From positions 1 through 64,000 of the forward strand of contig JAZSPM010000030.1 of NCBI GenBank assembly GCA_045537455.1: DNA of 64,000 nt, read 5' to 3'. This document shows, piece after piece, positions 50,221 through 59,549 of this stretch. The translations under genes and the position numbers were made by a program. Within the stretch, counting starts at the first letter, position 1; every line of letters starts with the position of its first letter. The stretch is from Ornithomonoglobus_A sp045537455. GTDB lineage: Bacteria > Bacillota > Clostridia > UBA1381. The notes under the pieces are model-generated. The model did no database searches. It had not been told where the DNA came from and worked only from the letters and a program-made list of their open reading frames with translations.

Positions 50221-51204
50221 ATGAAAGCAATTTTAGTAAACGAGGACAAATCATTATCATGGAGTAATGTACCTGATCCACAGATAAAGTCGGAAGAGGT
50301 ACTTGTAGAAATACATGCGGCGGCGTTAAATCGTGCAGATTTAATGCAAAGAGACGGAGACTATCCGCCACCTCCGGGTTGTCCTGAATGGATGGGACTT
50401 GAGATCGCCGGAGTAATTGTTGAAATGGGCGAAGAAGCTAAAGCAAAATCTGATTGGAAGGTTGGAGATAAAGTTTGTGCATTGCTTGGCGGAGGCGGAT
50501 ATGCTGAATATGTATCTGTAAAATATGATATGCTTATGCCTGTTCCTGATAACTGTACAATGGTTGAGGCGGCGGCAATTCCGGAGGCATTTGCGACTGC
50601 GTATCTGAATTTGTTCATTGAAGGTAATATAAAGCCGGGTAACACATTGCTTATGAATGCAGGTGCATCAGGACTTGCGAGTGTTATAATTCCTATGGCT
50701 AAGGCGTTTGGTGTAAGAGTAATCACAACAGTTTTGTCAGATGAAATAAAGGAATCAATAAAGCATCTGAATGCGGACAGAGTTGTAGTTACAACAAAAG
50801 AAGATATTTCGGAAGTATTAAAAGAAGAGCTTGCAAATGGTACATCAGTTGATGTTGCGATTGACTGTCTTGGCGGTGAAATAATGGGTAAGTGTATTCA
50901 TTATTTAACACACGGAGCAAGATGGATTATGATTGCGGCTTTGGCAGGACAAAAAACTGAAATAGACTTAAAGAATATCTATGTAAGAAATGTCCGCATA
51001 ATCGGAAGTACACTTCGTTCAAGAACTCCTGAAATGAAAGCATATATCCTTTCAGAGCTTGTTAAGAATGTATTTCCTAAGATTGAAACAGGTGAGGTTA
51101 AGCCTACAATTTATAAGACACTTCCTATAACCGAAGCAGAGGAAGCCCATGCGATACTTCAGCGAGGCGAGAATGTAGGTAAGGTTGTATTAACAGTAAA
51201 ATAA
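50221..51204 (+). CDS. zinc-independent MDR, quinone oxidoreductase-like
   Basis: 327 residues of the NADPH:quinone reductase branch of MDR enzymes. ALNRADLMQRDGDYPPPPGC near residue 36, NAGASGLASVIIPMAKAFG near 142, and the conserved end HAILQRGENVGKVVL. The catalytic zinc ligands are absent. Good GAAAGGAAG site. Third gene of the operon; a terminator follows. Confidence 0.88.
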   Translation: MKAILVNEDKSLSWSNVPDPQIKSEEVLVEIHAAALNRADLMQRDGDYPPPPGCPEWMGLEIAGVIVEMGEEAKAKSDWKVGDKVCALLGGGGYAEYVSVKYDMLMPVPDNCTMVEAAAIPEAFATAYLNLFIEGNIKPGNTLLMNAGASGLASVIIPMAKAFGVRVITTVLSDEIKESIKHLNADRVVVTTKEDISEVLKEELANGTSVDVAIDCLGGEIMGKCIHYLTHGARWIMIAALAGQKTEIDLKNIYVRNVRIIGSTLRSRTPEMKAYILSELVKNVFPKIETGEVKPTIYKTLPITEAEEAHAILQRGENVGKVVLTVK

Positions 51205-51217
51205 TATAGACAATAAG

Positions 51218-51246
51218 GTGACTGTATTTTGCAGTCGCTTTTTTGT
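51218..51246 (+). terminator. terminator of the MDR operon
   Basis: GTGACTG / CAGTCGC hairpin (one G-T pair) with a 7-base loop and a T-run. Confidence 0.75.
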
Positions 51247-51314
51247 TTATAAATTTATATTTTTGTTTATAATTAAAATACCTCCGAATAAAATAGTATT
51301 ATAGGGGGTGCGTT

Positions 51315-51899
51315 ATGAGTAGAATTATATCTGAGGAAGAACGTAATATGCAGATATTACTTGGGCTTTTTATTTTTATTTTGATGTGCGGTGTGGCATT
51401 GGGAAGTGCATATATGATAAAGCACAACAGCTCATATGAAGGGCTTACAGAGTACCTTACAGAATATCTGAAAAATACAGTATCAAACGTAAATAAAAGG
51501 GAAGTAATAAAAAATGCATTAAAGTCAAACATGATTATGCTTGGAGTAATATTTTTTGCGGCATTTTTTAAGATTGGTTTTCTTGTTGCCGGAGCGTGCC
51601 TTTTGCGAAAAGGCTTTGTGGTAGGGTTTACTGCGGCGTCTTTTATGGAGGCTTTCGGATTAAAAGGTGTGGTGGTGAGCTTGTCGTATTTGCCGGGGTT
51701 CGTATTAATAATCCCTGCTTTTGTGCTATTTTGCTCAATAAGCAGTGCAATTTCACTTAAAAAAGAGAAATTTCAGAGAAAAATAATATTTTCTTATATT
51801 TTTTTTACAATTTTTATTATTACAATATTTTGTGCAGCTTCATTTTTTGAAGGATACTTAACCACAATATTTATGACTAAATTTGCTCAGTTTATTTGA
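51315..51899 (+). CDS. spoIIM: stage II sporulation protein M
   Basis: 194-residue polytopic membrane protein, part of the DMP peptidoglycan-hydrolase complex driving forespore engulfment. Hydrophobic segments lie at about 12-33, 72-95, 112-140 and 155-180, with the family-typical GFVVGFTAASFMEAFGLKG and LPGFVLIIPAF. Normal length. It precedes xerD, as in Bacillus. Confidence 0.9.
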   Translation: MSRIISEEERNMQILLGLFIFILMCGVALGSAYMIKHNSSYEGLTEYLTEYLKNTVSNVNKREVIKNALKSNMIMLGVIFFAAFFKIGFLVAGACLLRKGFVVGFTAASFMEAFGLKGVVVSLSYLPGFVLIIPAFVLFCSISSAISLKKEKFQRKIIFSYIFFTIFIITIFCAASFFEGYLTTIFMTKFAQFI

Positions 51900-52107
51900 T
51901 TTTGGTGAATTTAGTGAAAAATTAACTATTTACAAATAAAAATTTTGTGGTATAATAGATATATTGAAATAGTTTTGCAATACTCCTGTAAATAAATAAC
52001 AAACAAAAGGACATCTTTGCAATATACATACAATCAATCTGAAAACAAACATAAGAAAAGCCGGTAGTGGTTTGCTGTGCTTTTTGAAAGGAGCAGTAAA
52101 ATAAAAT
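51900..52107 (+). other. intergenic region upstream of xerD
   Basis: AT-rich with a TATAAT-like box near 51952; no gene seen. The xerD ribosome binding site GAAAGGAG is at its end. Confidence 0.4.
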
Positions 52108-52989
52108 ATGAACGCATATGTGGATGAATATGCAAGCTTTATGACTAATGTCCGTCATAAGGCATTGAATACAATAGAATCGTATAAGCGTGATGTAAAT
52201 CAATACATTACATATCTTAATCAAAGCGGTGTGGATGTGTCGCTTGCAACCAAAACAACAGTGCTGTCTTATTTGCTGTCGTTGCAGAAGCAGGGAAGAG
52301 CAACATCAACTGTGTCAAGAACACTGGCGTCATTAAGGTCGTTTTATGTGTTTTTGATACAAAATGGAGAGGCTGTGAATGACCCGACATCAAATCTTGA
52401 AGCACCGAGAGTTGAAAAGAAGCCACCGAGCGTATTAACAGCAGAAGAAATTGATTTACTTTTATCTCAGCCGTCTCTTGATGACAGCAAGGGGATAAGG
52501 GATAAGGCAATGCTTGAGCTTTTATATGCTACGGGTATACGTGTTTCCGAGCTTATCAACTTAAATATTGAAGATGTTAATATAGCTATGGGATTTATTA
52601 CAACATCAACTGCAAAAAAGGAACGCATTGTTCCTATGGGACATGCCGCGATAGAGGCTTTGACGCTATATGTTGCAAAAGCAAGAGGAAATCTTTTGAA
52701 GGATACAGACGAAAAAGCTTTGTTTGTAAATTGCAGCGGTGTAAGGCTTACACGCCAGGGCTTCTGGAAGATAATCAAGCATTATCAGCAGACAGCAAAT
52801 ATAGAAACAGACATAACACCTCATATTTTACGCCATTCTTTTGCAGCTCACCTTATTGAAAACGGAGCAGATATAAGAAGCGTGCAGGAAATGATGGGAC
52901 ATGCAGATATTTCATCAACACAGATTTATTCAAAAATGATGAACAGCCGTTTGAGAGACGTATATGCAAAGTCGCATCCAAGAGCGTAG
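52108..52989 (+). CDS. xerD: tyrosine recombinase XerD
   Basis: 293-residue tyrosine recombinase that resolves chromosome dimers at dif. The N-terminal SAM-like domain spans residues 1-90. Catalytic residues are Arg in LYATGIRVSEL (about 149), HILRHSFAAHL (His-x-x-Arg, about 244-247), His in MMGHADISSTQIYS and the nucleophile Tyr in the same motif (about 279). Length and gene position (after spoIIM) fit XerD rather than a phage integrase. Confidence 0.92.
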   Translation: MNAYVDEYASFMTNVRHKALNTIESYKRDVNQYITYLNQSGVDVSLATKTTVLSYLLSLQKQGRATSTVSRTLASLRSFYVFLIQNGEAVNDPTSNLEAPRVEKKPPSVLTAEEIDLLLSQPSLDDSKGIRDKAMLELLYATGIRVSELINLNIEDVNIAMGFITTSTAKKERIVPMGHAAIEALTLYVAKARGNLLKDTDEKALFVNCSGVRLTRQGFWKIIKHYQQTANIETDITPHILRHSFAAHLIENGADIRSVQEMMGHADISSTQIYSKMMNSRLRDVYAKSHPRA

Positions 52990-53001
52990 GGAGGTTGTCG
53001 T

Positions 53002-54714
53002 TTGATTACTAAGATAAATAAAAAACTTATTATAAAGCTTGCTGTATTATTGGTATTTGTTGGGGCAATAGCCCTTGTTGCAAGGCATTTATATAATGAT
53101 ATGGATTTCAGGGTTATGATAAAGGATCAGATAAATCTGCGTTATCCTGATAAATGCCGTTATCAGTATTATTATGTAAATAATATTTTGCAATATCATC
53201 TTGAACCGCATGACCTTGAACAGAACGACGTTAAGGAAATTCAGGTAGGTAACGGTAAAAAGTATCTTGTAAACCATTCAAGAGGCTTTGCAATGGATTT
53301 TCCGAGAGATACAACTTTTGATTTAACCTCGGGTAATGAATTTATCAGAGCTAAGACAGAAAAATATGATATAATGCTGTCAAAGGAATTTTCGCCTTAT
53401 GAAAGAACAAGATTCTACATAAGAGATTATCTTCACAAATTCCTGTTGGACGAGCGTTTTCAGGAGCAGAACAAAATCGTAATCCATAAGGATTCGGTTG
53501 AAAAGATAAATGATTTCTGGATGCAGGTTGTTTTTGCAGAGCGTACTCCGGCGCCTGACAGCCCGATAAAACAGAATGTTTATGCTTACTGCTATATCTA
53601 TGATGAAGAACAGCGTTATTACCGTATAATGATAAAATCACCTGAATATGATGATGAGTTTATAGATACGGTTTACAGAATGCTTTACTCATTTACGCTT
53701 GATGTAAAAATTCAGGGTCCGTCAAGGGATTATACAAATTATGAGCCTGTCCCTGATCCTGACTGGAATGAGGAAACAAAGAAGTTCTATGATGAATTGT
53801 GTGAATCAAAGGAACTGAAATGGGGAGTATATGTACCTCAGGGTGTAAGAGATTTGCATTTTGATGAGGTTGAGGAAATGGAAGATACCATTGACTACAC
53901 CTTTGACGGAATGATAGAATATATCTACCATTGGGAGGAATTTCCGATGGAGGGCATGAAAGAGGCTTATAAAAAGGGTAAGATTGTTGAGCTTACTTTG
54001 CAAACAGCGACTGTTATGAATGCTGATTTGGACGGATACAGTCCTGCATTTGATATCCTTGACGGCAGACGTGATGATGAAATCAGAGCGTTTGCAAGAG
54101 CCGCAAAGGAGTTCGGTCATCCGTTCCTGTTCAGATTAAATAACGAAATGAACTCTGACTGGGTATCGTATTCAAGCTCGGTTCTTATGTGTGACCCAAG
54201 CCTTTATATTGAAATATGGCGTAGATATTATGATATATTCAAAGAAGAAGGCGTTGATAATGCAATATGGATATTCAACCCTAATAATCTGACATTCCCG
54301 CCATGTGGATTTAATGACCCAATGGCATATTATCCGGGTAATGAATATGTTCATGTGTTTGGCGTAACAGGATACAATACAGGAACATATTATGCGGAGG
54401 AATTCGGAGAAAAATGGCGTAGCTTTGAGGAGCTATACGACGAATGTGAAAAGCTGTTCGGTGAAAGATACGGTAAATTCCCGTGGATAATAACCGAATT
54501 TGCTTCAAGCTCTGTCGGTGGAGATAAAGTTCAATGGATAAACGATATGTTCAGTGTGCTGCATAAGTACCCGAAAATAAAAATGGCGTTCTGGTTTAAC
54601 AGTGCCGACTGGGATCCTGATTATCCTAAGGAAACTGTTCTGTCAAGACCGTATTGGCTTGATGAAACTCCTGAAACCTTAAAGGCATTCGGAGATAATG
54701 TAAAAAAAGAATAA
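53002..54714 (+). CDS. membrane-anchored GH26-like glycosidase
   Basis: 570 residues. One N-terminal transmembrane anchor (LIIKLAVLLVFVGAIALVA, about 9-27) leaves the protein outside. A beta-rich domain (about 60-240) precedes a (beta/alpha)8 domain (about 260-565) with FRLNNEMNSDW (candidate acid/base Glu, about 380) and PWIITEFASSS (candidate nucleophile Glu, about 498), the spacing of GH26 and related clan-A enzymes. The start is a TTG at 53002 behind GGGAGG, 12 bases after xerD. Its place between xerD and dacF suggests a cell-envelope or spore-related polysaccharide substrate; this is inference. Confidence 0.65.
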   Translation: MITKINKKLIIKLAVLLVFVGAIALVARHLYNDMDFRVMIKDQINLRYPDKCRYQYYYVNNILQYHLEPHDLEQNDVKEIQVGNGKKYLVNHSRGFAMDFPRDTTFDLTSGNEFIRAKTEKYDIMLSKEFSPYERTRFYIRDYLHKFLLDERFQEQNKIVIHKDSVEKINDFWMQVVFAERTPAPDSPIKQNVYAYCYIYDEEQRYYRIMIKSPEYDDEFIDTVYRMLYSFTLDVKIQGPSRDYTNYEPVPDPDWNEETKKFYDELCESKELKWGVYVPQGVRDLHFDEVEEMEDTIDYTFDGMIEYIYHWEEFPMEGMKEAYKKGKIVELTLQTATVMNADLDGYSPAFDILDGRRDDEIRAFARAAKEFGHPFLFRLNNEMNSDWVSYSSSVLMCDPSLYIEIWRRYYDIFKEEGVDNAIWIFNPNNLTFPPCGFNDPMAYYPGNEYVHVFGVTGYNTGTYYAEEFGEKWRSFEELYDECEKLFGERYGKFPWIITEFASSSVGGDKVQWINDMFSVLHKYPKIKMAFWFNSADWDPDYPKETVLSRPYWLDETPETLKAFGDNVKKE

Positions 54715-54772
54715 AATATCAAAAAAAGCATATTATAACTTCATAATACATCTAATGAAAGGATTGGATTTT

Positions 54773-55960
54773 ATGAAACGTATAATATGCTTTTTTATTG
54801 TGTCGGTTATGATGCTGTCAACTGTTGTGTATGCTGAAAACGTGGTTGAAACAAATGCCCGTTCTGTGATTTTGATTGAAGCATCAACGGGAGAGGTTTT
54901 ATATGAGGATAATGCGGACGAGCAGCTTCCGATTGCGAGCGTGACAAAGATAATGACAATGCTTCTTATAGCAGAAGCAGTTGACGACGGAAAAATAACG
55001 CTTGACGACATGGTTCCTGTAAGTGAAAATGCCATGAGCTATGGTGGCTCTACAATGTTTCTTGAGGCAGGAGAACAGCTAAGTGTGCATGATATGCTAA
55101 AAGGAATAGCAGTAGCTTCTGCAAATGACGGATGCGTAGCTATGGCTGAGTTTTTGGAGGGAAGCGAAACTGCGTTTGTAGATAAAATGAACGCAAAGGC
55201 ACAGGAGCTGGGTATGCAAAATACCTGCTTTAAAAACACGAACGGTCTTGATGAGGACGGTCATTATTCGTCAGCAAGAGATGTGTCGATTATGTCAAGA
55301 GAGCTTTTAAAGCACCCTATGATTTTAGAGTTTACAACAATATGGACAGATTCACTGCGTGACGGAAAATTCAAGCTTGCTAATACAAATAAGCTTATAC
55401 GCTTCTATAACGGAGCAAATGGGTTAAAAACCGGTTCAACATCAAAAGCTCTTTGCTGTATAAGTGCATCTGCAATAAGAGACGATATGCAGTTGATTGC
55501 AGTTGTTTTAGGTTCGCCAACATCTGCCGAGAGATTTTCAAGTGCAAAGGCTTTGCTTGACTACGGCTTTGCAAATTATAAAATTCAAAGGATTCTTACA
55601 GCGGGAGAAGAGGTTCAGAAAATAAAAGTAAATAAAGGAACAAAAAATGAATTGTCGGTTTGTGCGGCAGAGGATTATTTTATATTGAAAAAAAAGAGTG
55701 ATAACGAAGAAATAATTCCTGAAATCACTTGCGAGGAATACCTTAACGCTCCTGTTATCAATGGAGATAAGGTAGGAAGCGTTAAGGTTAATGGAAAAAC
55801 AATAGACCTTGTTGCTGCTGAAGGTATTGATAAAAAAAGCTTTACTCAGATGCTTGCTGAACTGTTTGGGAATCTTGTAAACGGTAGTTCTCACGATGCA
55901 GAACAAAACCTGCAAGAGCAGCAATCAGAGCAAGAAGCACAACTACAACAGCAAGAGTAG
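54773..55960 (+). CDS. dacF: D-alanyl-D-alanine carboxypeptidase (PBP5/DacF type)
   Basis: 395-residue secreted penicillin-binding protein trimming peptidoglycan stem peptides. Signal peptide at residues 1-20 (cleavage near VVYA). Active-site S-x-x-K in IASVTKIMT near residue 55, S-x-N in VASANDG near 112, K-T-G in GLKTGSTS near 215. The C-terminal beta domain ends in a Gln/Glu-rich tail. The ATG at 54773 has AAAGGA upstream. In Bacillus this gene begins the spoIIA operon; here ylbJ converges on it. The last 119 bases overlap ylbJ on the other strand. Confidence 0.92.
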   Translation: MKRIICFFIVSVMMLSTVVYAENVVETNARSVILIEASTGEVLYEDNADEQLPIASVTKIMTMLLIAEAVDDGKITLDDMVPVSENAMSYGGSTMFLEAGEQLSVHDMLKGIAVASANDGCVAMAEFLEGSETAFVDKMNAKAQELGMQNTCFKNTNGLDEDGHYSSARDVSIMSRELLKHPMILEFTTIWTDSLRDGKFKLANTNKLIRFYNGANGLKTGSTSKALCCISASAIRDDMQLIAVVLGSPTSAERFSSAKALLDYGFANYKIQRILTAGEEVQKIKVNKGTKNELSVCAAEDYFILKKKSDNEEIIPEITCEEYLNAPVINGDKVGSVKVNGKTIDLVAAEGIDKKSFTQMLAELFGNLVNGSSHDAEQNLQEQQSEQEAQLQQQE

Positions 55961-56939
55961 TTGCGGAGGCGGCAAATGCACGGCTTGCAGAAGTGGCAAA
56001 TACGGTTTCTGTAATCGGATTAAATCGAAGATAAAGTAAAGTATAAAATGCAGCAATAATTCCGTGCAGAAGCTTGCCTATGAAGTACGGAATAAGCGAT
56101 AATTCATACTTTGCAATAACAGCCATTACCTGAATATGTACACTGAAGCCCGCAAAGCCTACAATAAATGCAGTTAATATAAGCTTTTCGCAGATGGGAA
56201 TGCTTAAATCTGCAACGGAGATTGTACCTGTTACAAATTCCGATATTCCCTTTGCAAGAGCCATAAAATACGAATTAAGAGGAACAAAATCTAATGCAAT
56301 ACGGCTTATAATACTGAAAAAAACTACCGCACCGCAGACTGTTAATATATTTTGTACAGCATTATTTAGTGCAATACTGAAAATTTCACCTATGCTTCTG
56401 TCAGGCGATGACATAACGGTTGATGGTGCGGTATAGCTTTTTCGTTTGTAGAAGCTGAATATTATACCTACGGTAACAGCCGCTAAGGCATGGCATACAT
56501 ACAGCATAATACCGTATTTTAAGTTTGAGTATACTGCTATTCCAACGGAGCCTAATATAAATAAAGGCCCTGAATTATTGCAAAATGCAAGAAGACGCTC
56601 TGCTTCTGTTTTTGAAATATAACTGTTTTTATAAAGTTCACCTGCTGTTATTGCACCTAACGGATATCCGCTTACGATTCCTAAAATAAATGCAGAAGCT
56701 CCTGCCGGATTTACCCTGAAAAGCGGCATCATGCAAAATCTGAAAACTTTAGCAAGAGATTCGCAAAATCCTGAATAAATCAAAAGCCCTGAGCAGATAA
56801 AAAAAGGAAACAGGGTAGGGATTATCATTGAAAAGCATATATTCATTGAATCTATTGCATAGACTATTGATTTCTGAGCATTTGTGATTATAAGATACAA
56901 TACACAAATTATAGCCAACTGAAATAAAAATTTTTTCAT
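55842..56939 (-). CDS. ylbJ: sporulation integral membrane protein YlbJ
   Basis: 365 residues, about 9-10 hydrophobic segments, with the nucleoside-recognition (Gate) domain pattern. Family marks are SMIIPTLFPFFICSGLLI near residue 37, GIVSGYPLGAITAGEL near 87, FCNNSGPLFILGS near 119 and a second Gate half near 265. YlbJ is needed for spore heat resistance in Bacillus. Its coding end overlaps dacF by 119 bases in antiparallel orientation. Weak AAGGAG before the ATG. Confidence 0.88.
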   Translation of the reverse strand: MKKFLFQLAIICVLYLIITNAQKSIVYAIDSMNICFSMIIPTLFPFFICSGLLIYSGFCESLAKVFRFCMMPLFRVNPAGASAFILGIVSGYPLGAITAGELYKNSYISKTEAERLLAFCNNSGPLFILGSVGIAVYSNLKYGIMLYVCHALAAVTVGIIFSFYKRKSYTAPSTVMSSPDRSIGEIFSIALNNAVQNILTVCGAVVFFSIISRIALDFVPLNSYFMALAKGISEFVTGTISVADLSIPICEKLILTAFIVGFAGFSVHIQVMAVIAKYELSLIPYFIGKLLHGIIAAFYTLLYLRFNPITETVFATSASRAFAASATTLAVVVVLLALIAALAGFVLHRENYRLQDSQTVQQASE

Positions 56940-57042
56940 TTTATAAGCTCCTTTGAATTTACTATATATATTATTTCTATGTAATGAAATTCAAATTAAA
57001 AACATAAAAATAAAACAGCAGTAAAATTTTTGGAGGTGTGTC

Positions 57043-57309
57043 ATGAAAAATCCTAAAGAAGCTGTGGGTGATAAGCTTGGTATACCCAAAGACATATCTC
57101 TTGACTTACCAAGAATAACAGCATCGGGCAATCGAGAAGTGTATATTGAAAACTATAAGTCATTGATTGCATATGATTCATCGGAAATTATAATCGGAAA
57201 TAAAAAATTCAGAGTGTCTGTAACCGGTGAAAAAATGGAAATAAAATCCATAAGACGTGATGATATTGTGATTTTTGGGCAAATTTTACACGTTGACTTC
57301 AAAATGTAA
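57043..57309 (+). CDS. yqfC: sporulation protein YqfC
   Basis: 88-residue mother-cell sporulation protein of the YabP/YqfC family. It contains LDLPRITASGNREVYIENYK and the ILHVDFKM-type end. Strong GGAGGTG site. It begins the conserved cluster yqfC-yqfD-phoH. Confidence 0.92.
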   Translation: MKNPKEAVGDKLGIPKDISLDLPRITASGNREVYIENYKSLIAYDSSEIIIGNKKFRVSVTGEKMEIKSIRRDDIVIFGQILHVDFKM

Positions 57310-57326
57310 TATAAAAGGTGCAAAAA

Positions 57327-58535
57327 ATGTTTAATAAGTTCTTTAAATTTCTGAAAGGATATGTTATAATAGAGGTATCAGGGTCTGATATTGAACGGTT
57401 CTTGAATATATGTGTCAGACGGGATATAGATGTCAGTGATGTAAAGCATCATTCTGACGGAACAACTGTTTTGTGTATAAGCGTACATGATTTTATATTA
57501 TTGCGTCCTGTTGCATACAAAACAAAAACTAAAATAAAAATAATTGAACGGCACGGAGCGTTTGAATTAAAGCGTCTTTATGGTAAACGGTATGCGTTAT
57601 ATATCGGTGCATTGATAATGGTATTGTTTTTTATCATTACTGCACAGTTTGTATGGGTTGTAAAGATTGACGGCATATATGAGAGCGATATGAATCAAAT
57701 AGTGCAGATTCTTGAAGAAAACGGAGTTAAGCCGGGAGCTTTTAAAGGAAGCTTGCCGGAAATATCAAAAATCAAGAATGCTCTTATAAATAAAACCGAT
57801 ACCGTAGCATGGGCATGGGTGTATATTGAGGGTGCGTGTGCAAGGGTTGAGATTTATGAAAAGCGTTTAAAGTCTCAGACCGTTGATAAATCTGAGCCGT
57901 GCAATATTGTGGCGGCAAGCGATGCCTTTATACGTCGTGTTGATGTAAGAAAAGGATATAAAGCAATAGTGAATGAAACACCTGTATCTGCAGGGGATAT
58001 ATTAATATCAGGTAAAGTCCCTGTTTTCAGAAAGGACTATGAGGAAGAAAGATATATGTATGTCCACGCAGAGGGAGACATAGAAGCTGTTACATATCAT
58101 ACGGAGGAAACAGAGCAAAAGCTCTGGTATGACAGCCGTGTAAAAACGGGACAGGAAAAAAAGTATTACAGTGCTGAAATTTTCGGAAAGCTGTTCAATC
58201 TATTTTTTAAGGAAAATCCACCGTATGAGGAGTATGATGTGTCGGATAAGCGACATGAGTTGTGTCTGCCGTTTTTTGGATATACGGGGCTGTGTATAAA
58301 TGAAAGAACATATTCGGAAGTTGAAGTATTCAGGGAGCCAATTTCAAAAGAGGCGGCTGCACTGCTTGCACAGCGTGAGCTTGAAGAAAAAATAGCAAAG
58401 AAGCTTTTAAAAAATCCCCAAATGTTAAGCCGTGAGCTTGAATGGGAAGACGTAAACAGTGACACAATAAGAGTAAGACTCAAAATGAGCTTTATTGAGG
58501 ATATAGGAACCGAAATAACAATAAACAAGGAGTGA
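57327..58535 (+). CDS. yqfD: sporulation protein YqfD
   Basis: 402-residue membrane protein of the YqfD family, made in the mother cell. N-terminal soluble part (residues 1-85, GYVIIEVSGSDIERFLN), one transmembrane segment (YALYIGALIMVLFFIITAQF, about 90-109) and a large outer domain to the end. The ATG at 57327 is preferred over a GTG at 57318, which overlaps the AAAAGGTG site. Precise role unknown; required for efficient sporulation in Bacillus. Confidence 0.93.
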   Translation: MFNKFFKFLKGYVIIEVSGSDIERFLNICVRRDIDVSDVKHHSDGTTVLCISVHDFILLRPVAYKTKTKIKIIERHGAFELKRLYGKRYALYIGALIMVLFFIITAQFVWVVKIDGIYESDMNQIVQILEENGVKPGAFKGSLPEISKIKNALINKTDTVAWAWVYIEGACARVEIYEKRLKSQTVDKSEPCNIVAASDAFIRRVDVRKGYKAIVNETPVSAGDILISGKVPVFRKDYEEERYMYVHAEGDIEAVTYHTEETEQKLWYDSRVKTGQEKKYYSAEIFGKLFNLFFKENPPYEEYDVSDKRHELCLPFFGYTGLCINERTYSEVEVFREPISKEAAALLAQRELEEKIAKKLLKNPQMLSRELEWEDVNSDTIRVRLKMSFIEDIGTEITINKE

Positions 58536-58541
58536 AGATAT

Positions 58542-59549
58542 TTGATAAACAGACAGCTTGAAGCAGCAGAGGGAGTGGATTTTGCACCTCTGTTCGGGAG
58601 CTTTGATGAAAATATGAAGCTTATAGAAAAGGCATTTAATATAAGCGTTCATCAGCGTGACAATGCACTGAGGTTAAGCGGTGAAGAAGAAAATGTAGAG
58701 AAGGCTTCTCAGGTTATAGGAGTTCTTCTTGAAGCGTCAGCAAGAGGTGACAGGATTGATACCCAGAAGGTTATGTATGCAATAACAATGGTACAGGACG
58801 AGGGCGGTATCGACATGAAGCTTATGGGCGATGACTGCGTTGCAATTAATATAAAGGGAAGTCCTATCCGTACAAAAACATTAGGACAGAAAAAATATGT
58901 TGATGCAATCAAAAATAATACAATAGTATTCGGAATAGGCCCTGCCGGAACTGGTAAAACATATCTTGCGGTTGCTATGGCGGTTACGGCACTTCGTAAA
59001 AAAGAAGTAAACAGAATAATTTTAACAAGACCGGCTGTTGAAGCAGGCGAGAAGCTTGGATTTTTGCCGGGAGATTTACAAAATAAGGTAGACCCGTATT
59101 TAAGACCGTTATATGACGGAATGTACGAGATGCTTGGCGGAGAAGGTTTTTTAAGGTATCAGGAAAAGGGCGTTATAGAGGTTGCACCGCTTGCGTATAT
59201 GCGAGGCAGAACGCTTGATAATGCATTTATAATTCTTGATGAAGCACAAAATACTACTCCTGAACAGATGAAGATGTTCCTTACAAGAATAGGCTTTGGC
59301 TCTCATGCGGTAGTTACGGGTGATATAACTCAGATAGACCTGCCGGGTGATAAGCGTTCGGGCTTAAAGGAAGCATCTAAAATTTTGAGGAATATAGAAG
59401 GAATAGAGTTCTGTACTCTTACCGAAAAGGACGTTGTAAGACACCCTCTTGTACAGGAGATTATTAAAGCGTACGCAAAATTTGATGAAGAAAAGGAAAA
59501 ACGAAGGAATGGCAGAGTTAATAACAGAAAACGAACAGAACAAAATTGA
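58542..59549 (+). CDS. phoH: PhoH-family ATPase
   Basis: 335-residue cytoplasmic ATPase. Walker A in GIGPAGTGKTYLA near residue 130, Walker B in AFIILDEAQNTTPEQMKMF near 228, and the family motif RPAVEAGEKLGFLPGD. An N-terminal KH-like region precedes the ATPase. The start is a TTG at 58542, 6 bases after yqfD, and the end overlaps ybeY by 41 bases, implying coupled translation. Function in RNA metabolism is suggested by its constant pairing with YbeY. Confidence 0.95.
   Translation: MINRQLEAAEGVDFAPLFGSFDENMKLIEKAFNISVHQRDNALRLSGEEENVEKASQVIGVLLEASARGDRIDTQKVMYAITMVQDEGGIDMKLMGDDCVAINIKGSPIRTKTLGQKKYVDAIKNNTIVFGIGPAGTGKTYLAVAMAVTALRKKEVNRIILTRPAVEAGEKLGFLPGDLQNKVDPYLRPLYDGMYEMLGGEGFLRYQEKGVIEVAPLAYMRGRTLDNAFIILDEAQNTTPEQMKMFLTRIGFGSHAVVTGDITQIDLPGDKRSGLKEASKILRNIEGIEFCTLTEKDVVRHPLVQEIIKAYAKFDEEKEKRRNGRVNNRKRTEQN

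Noticed and set aside
52108..52989. Integrase of a mobile element
   Set aside because: Length, motifs and the spoIIM-xerD order indicate the chromosomal XerD.
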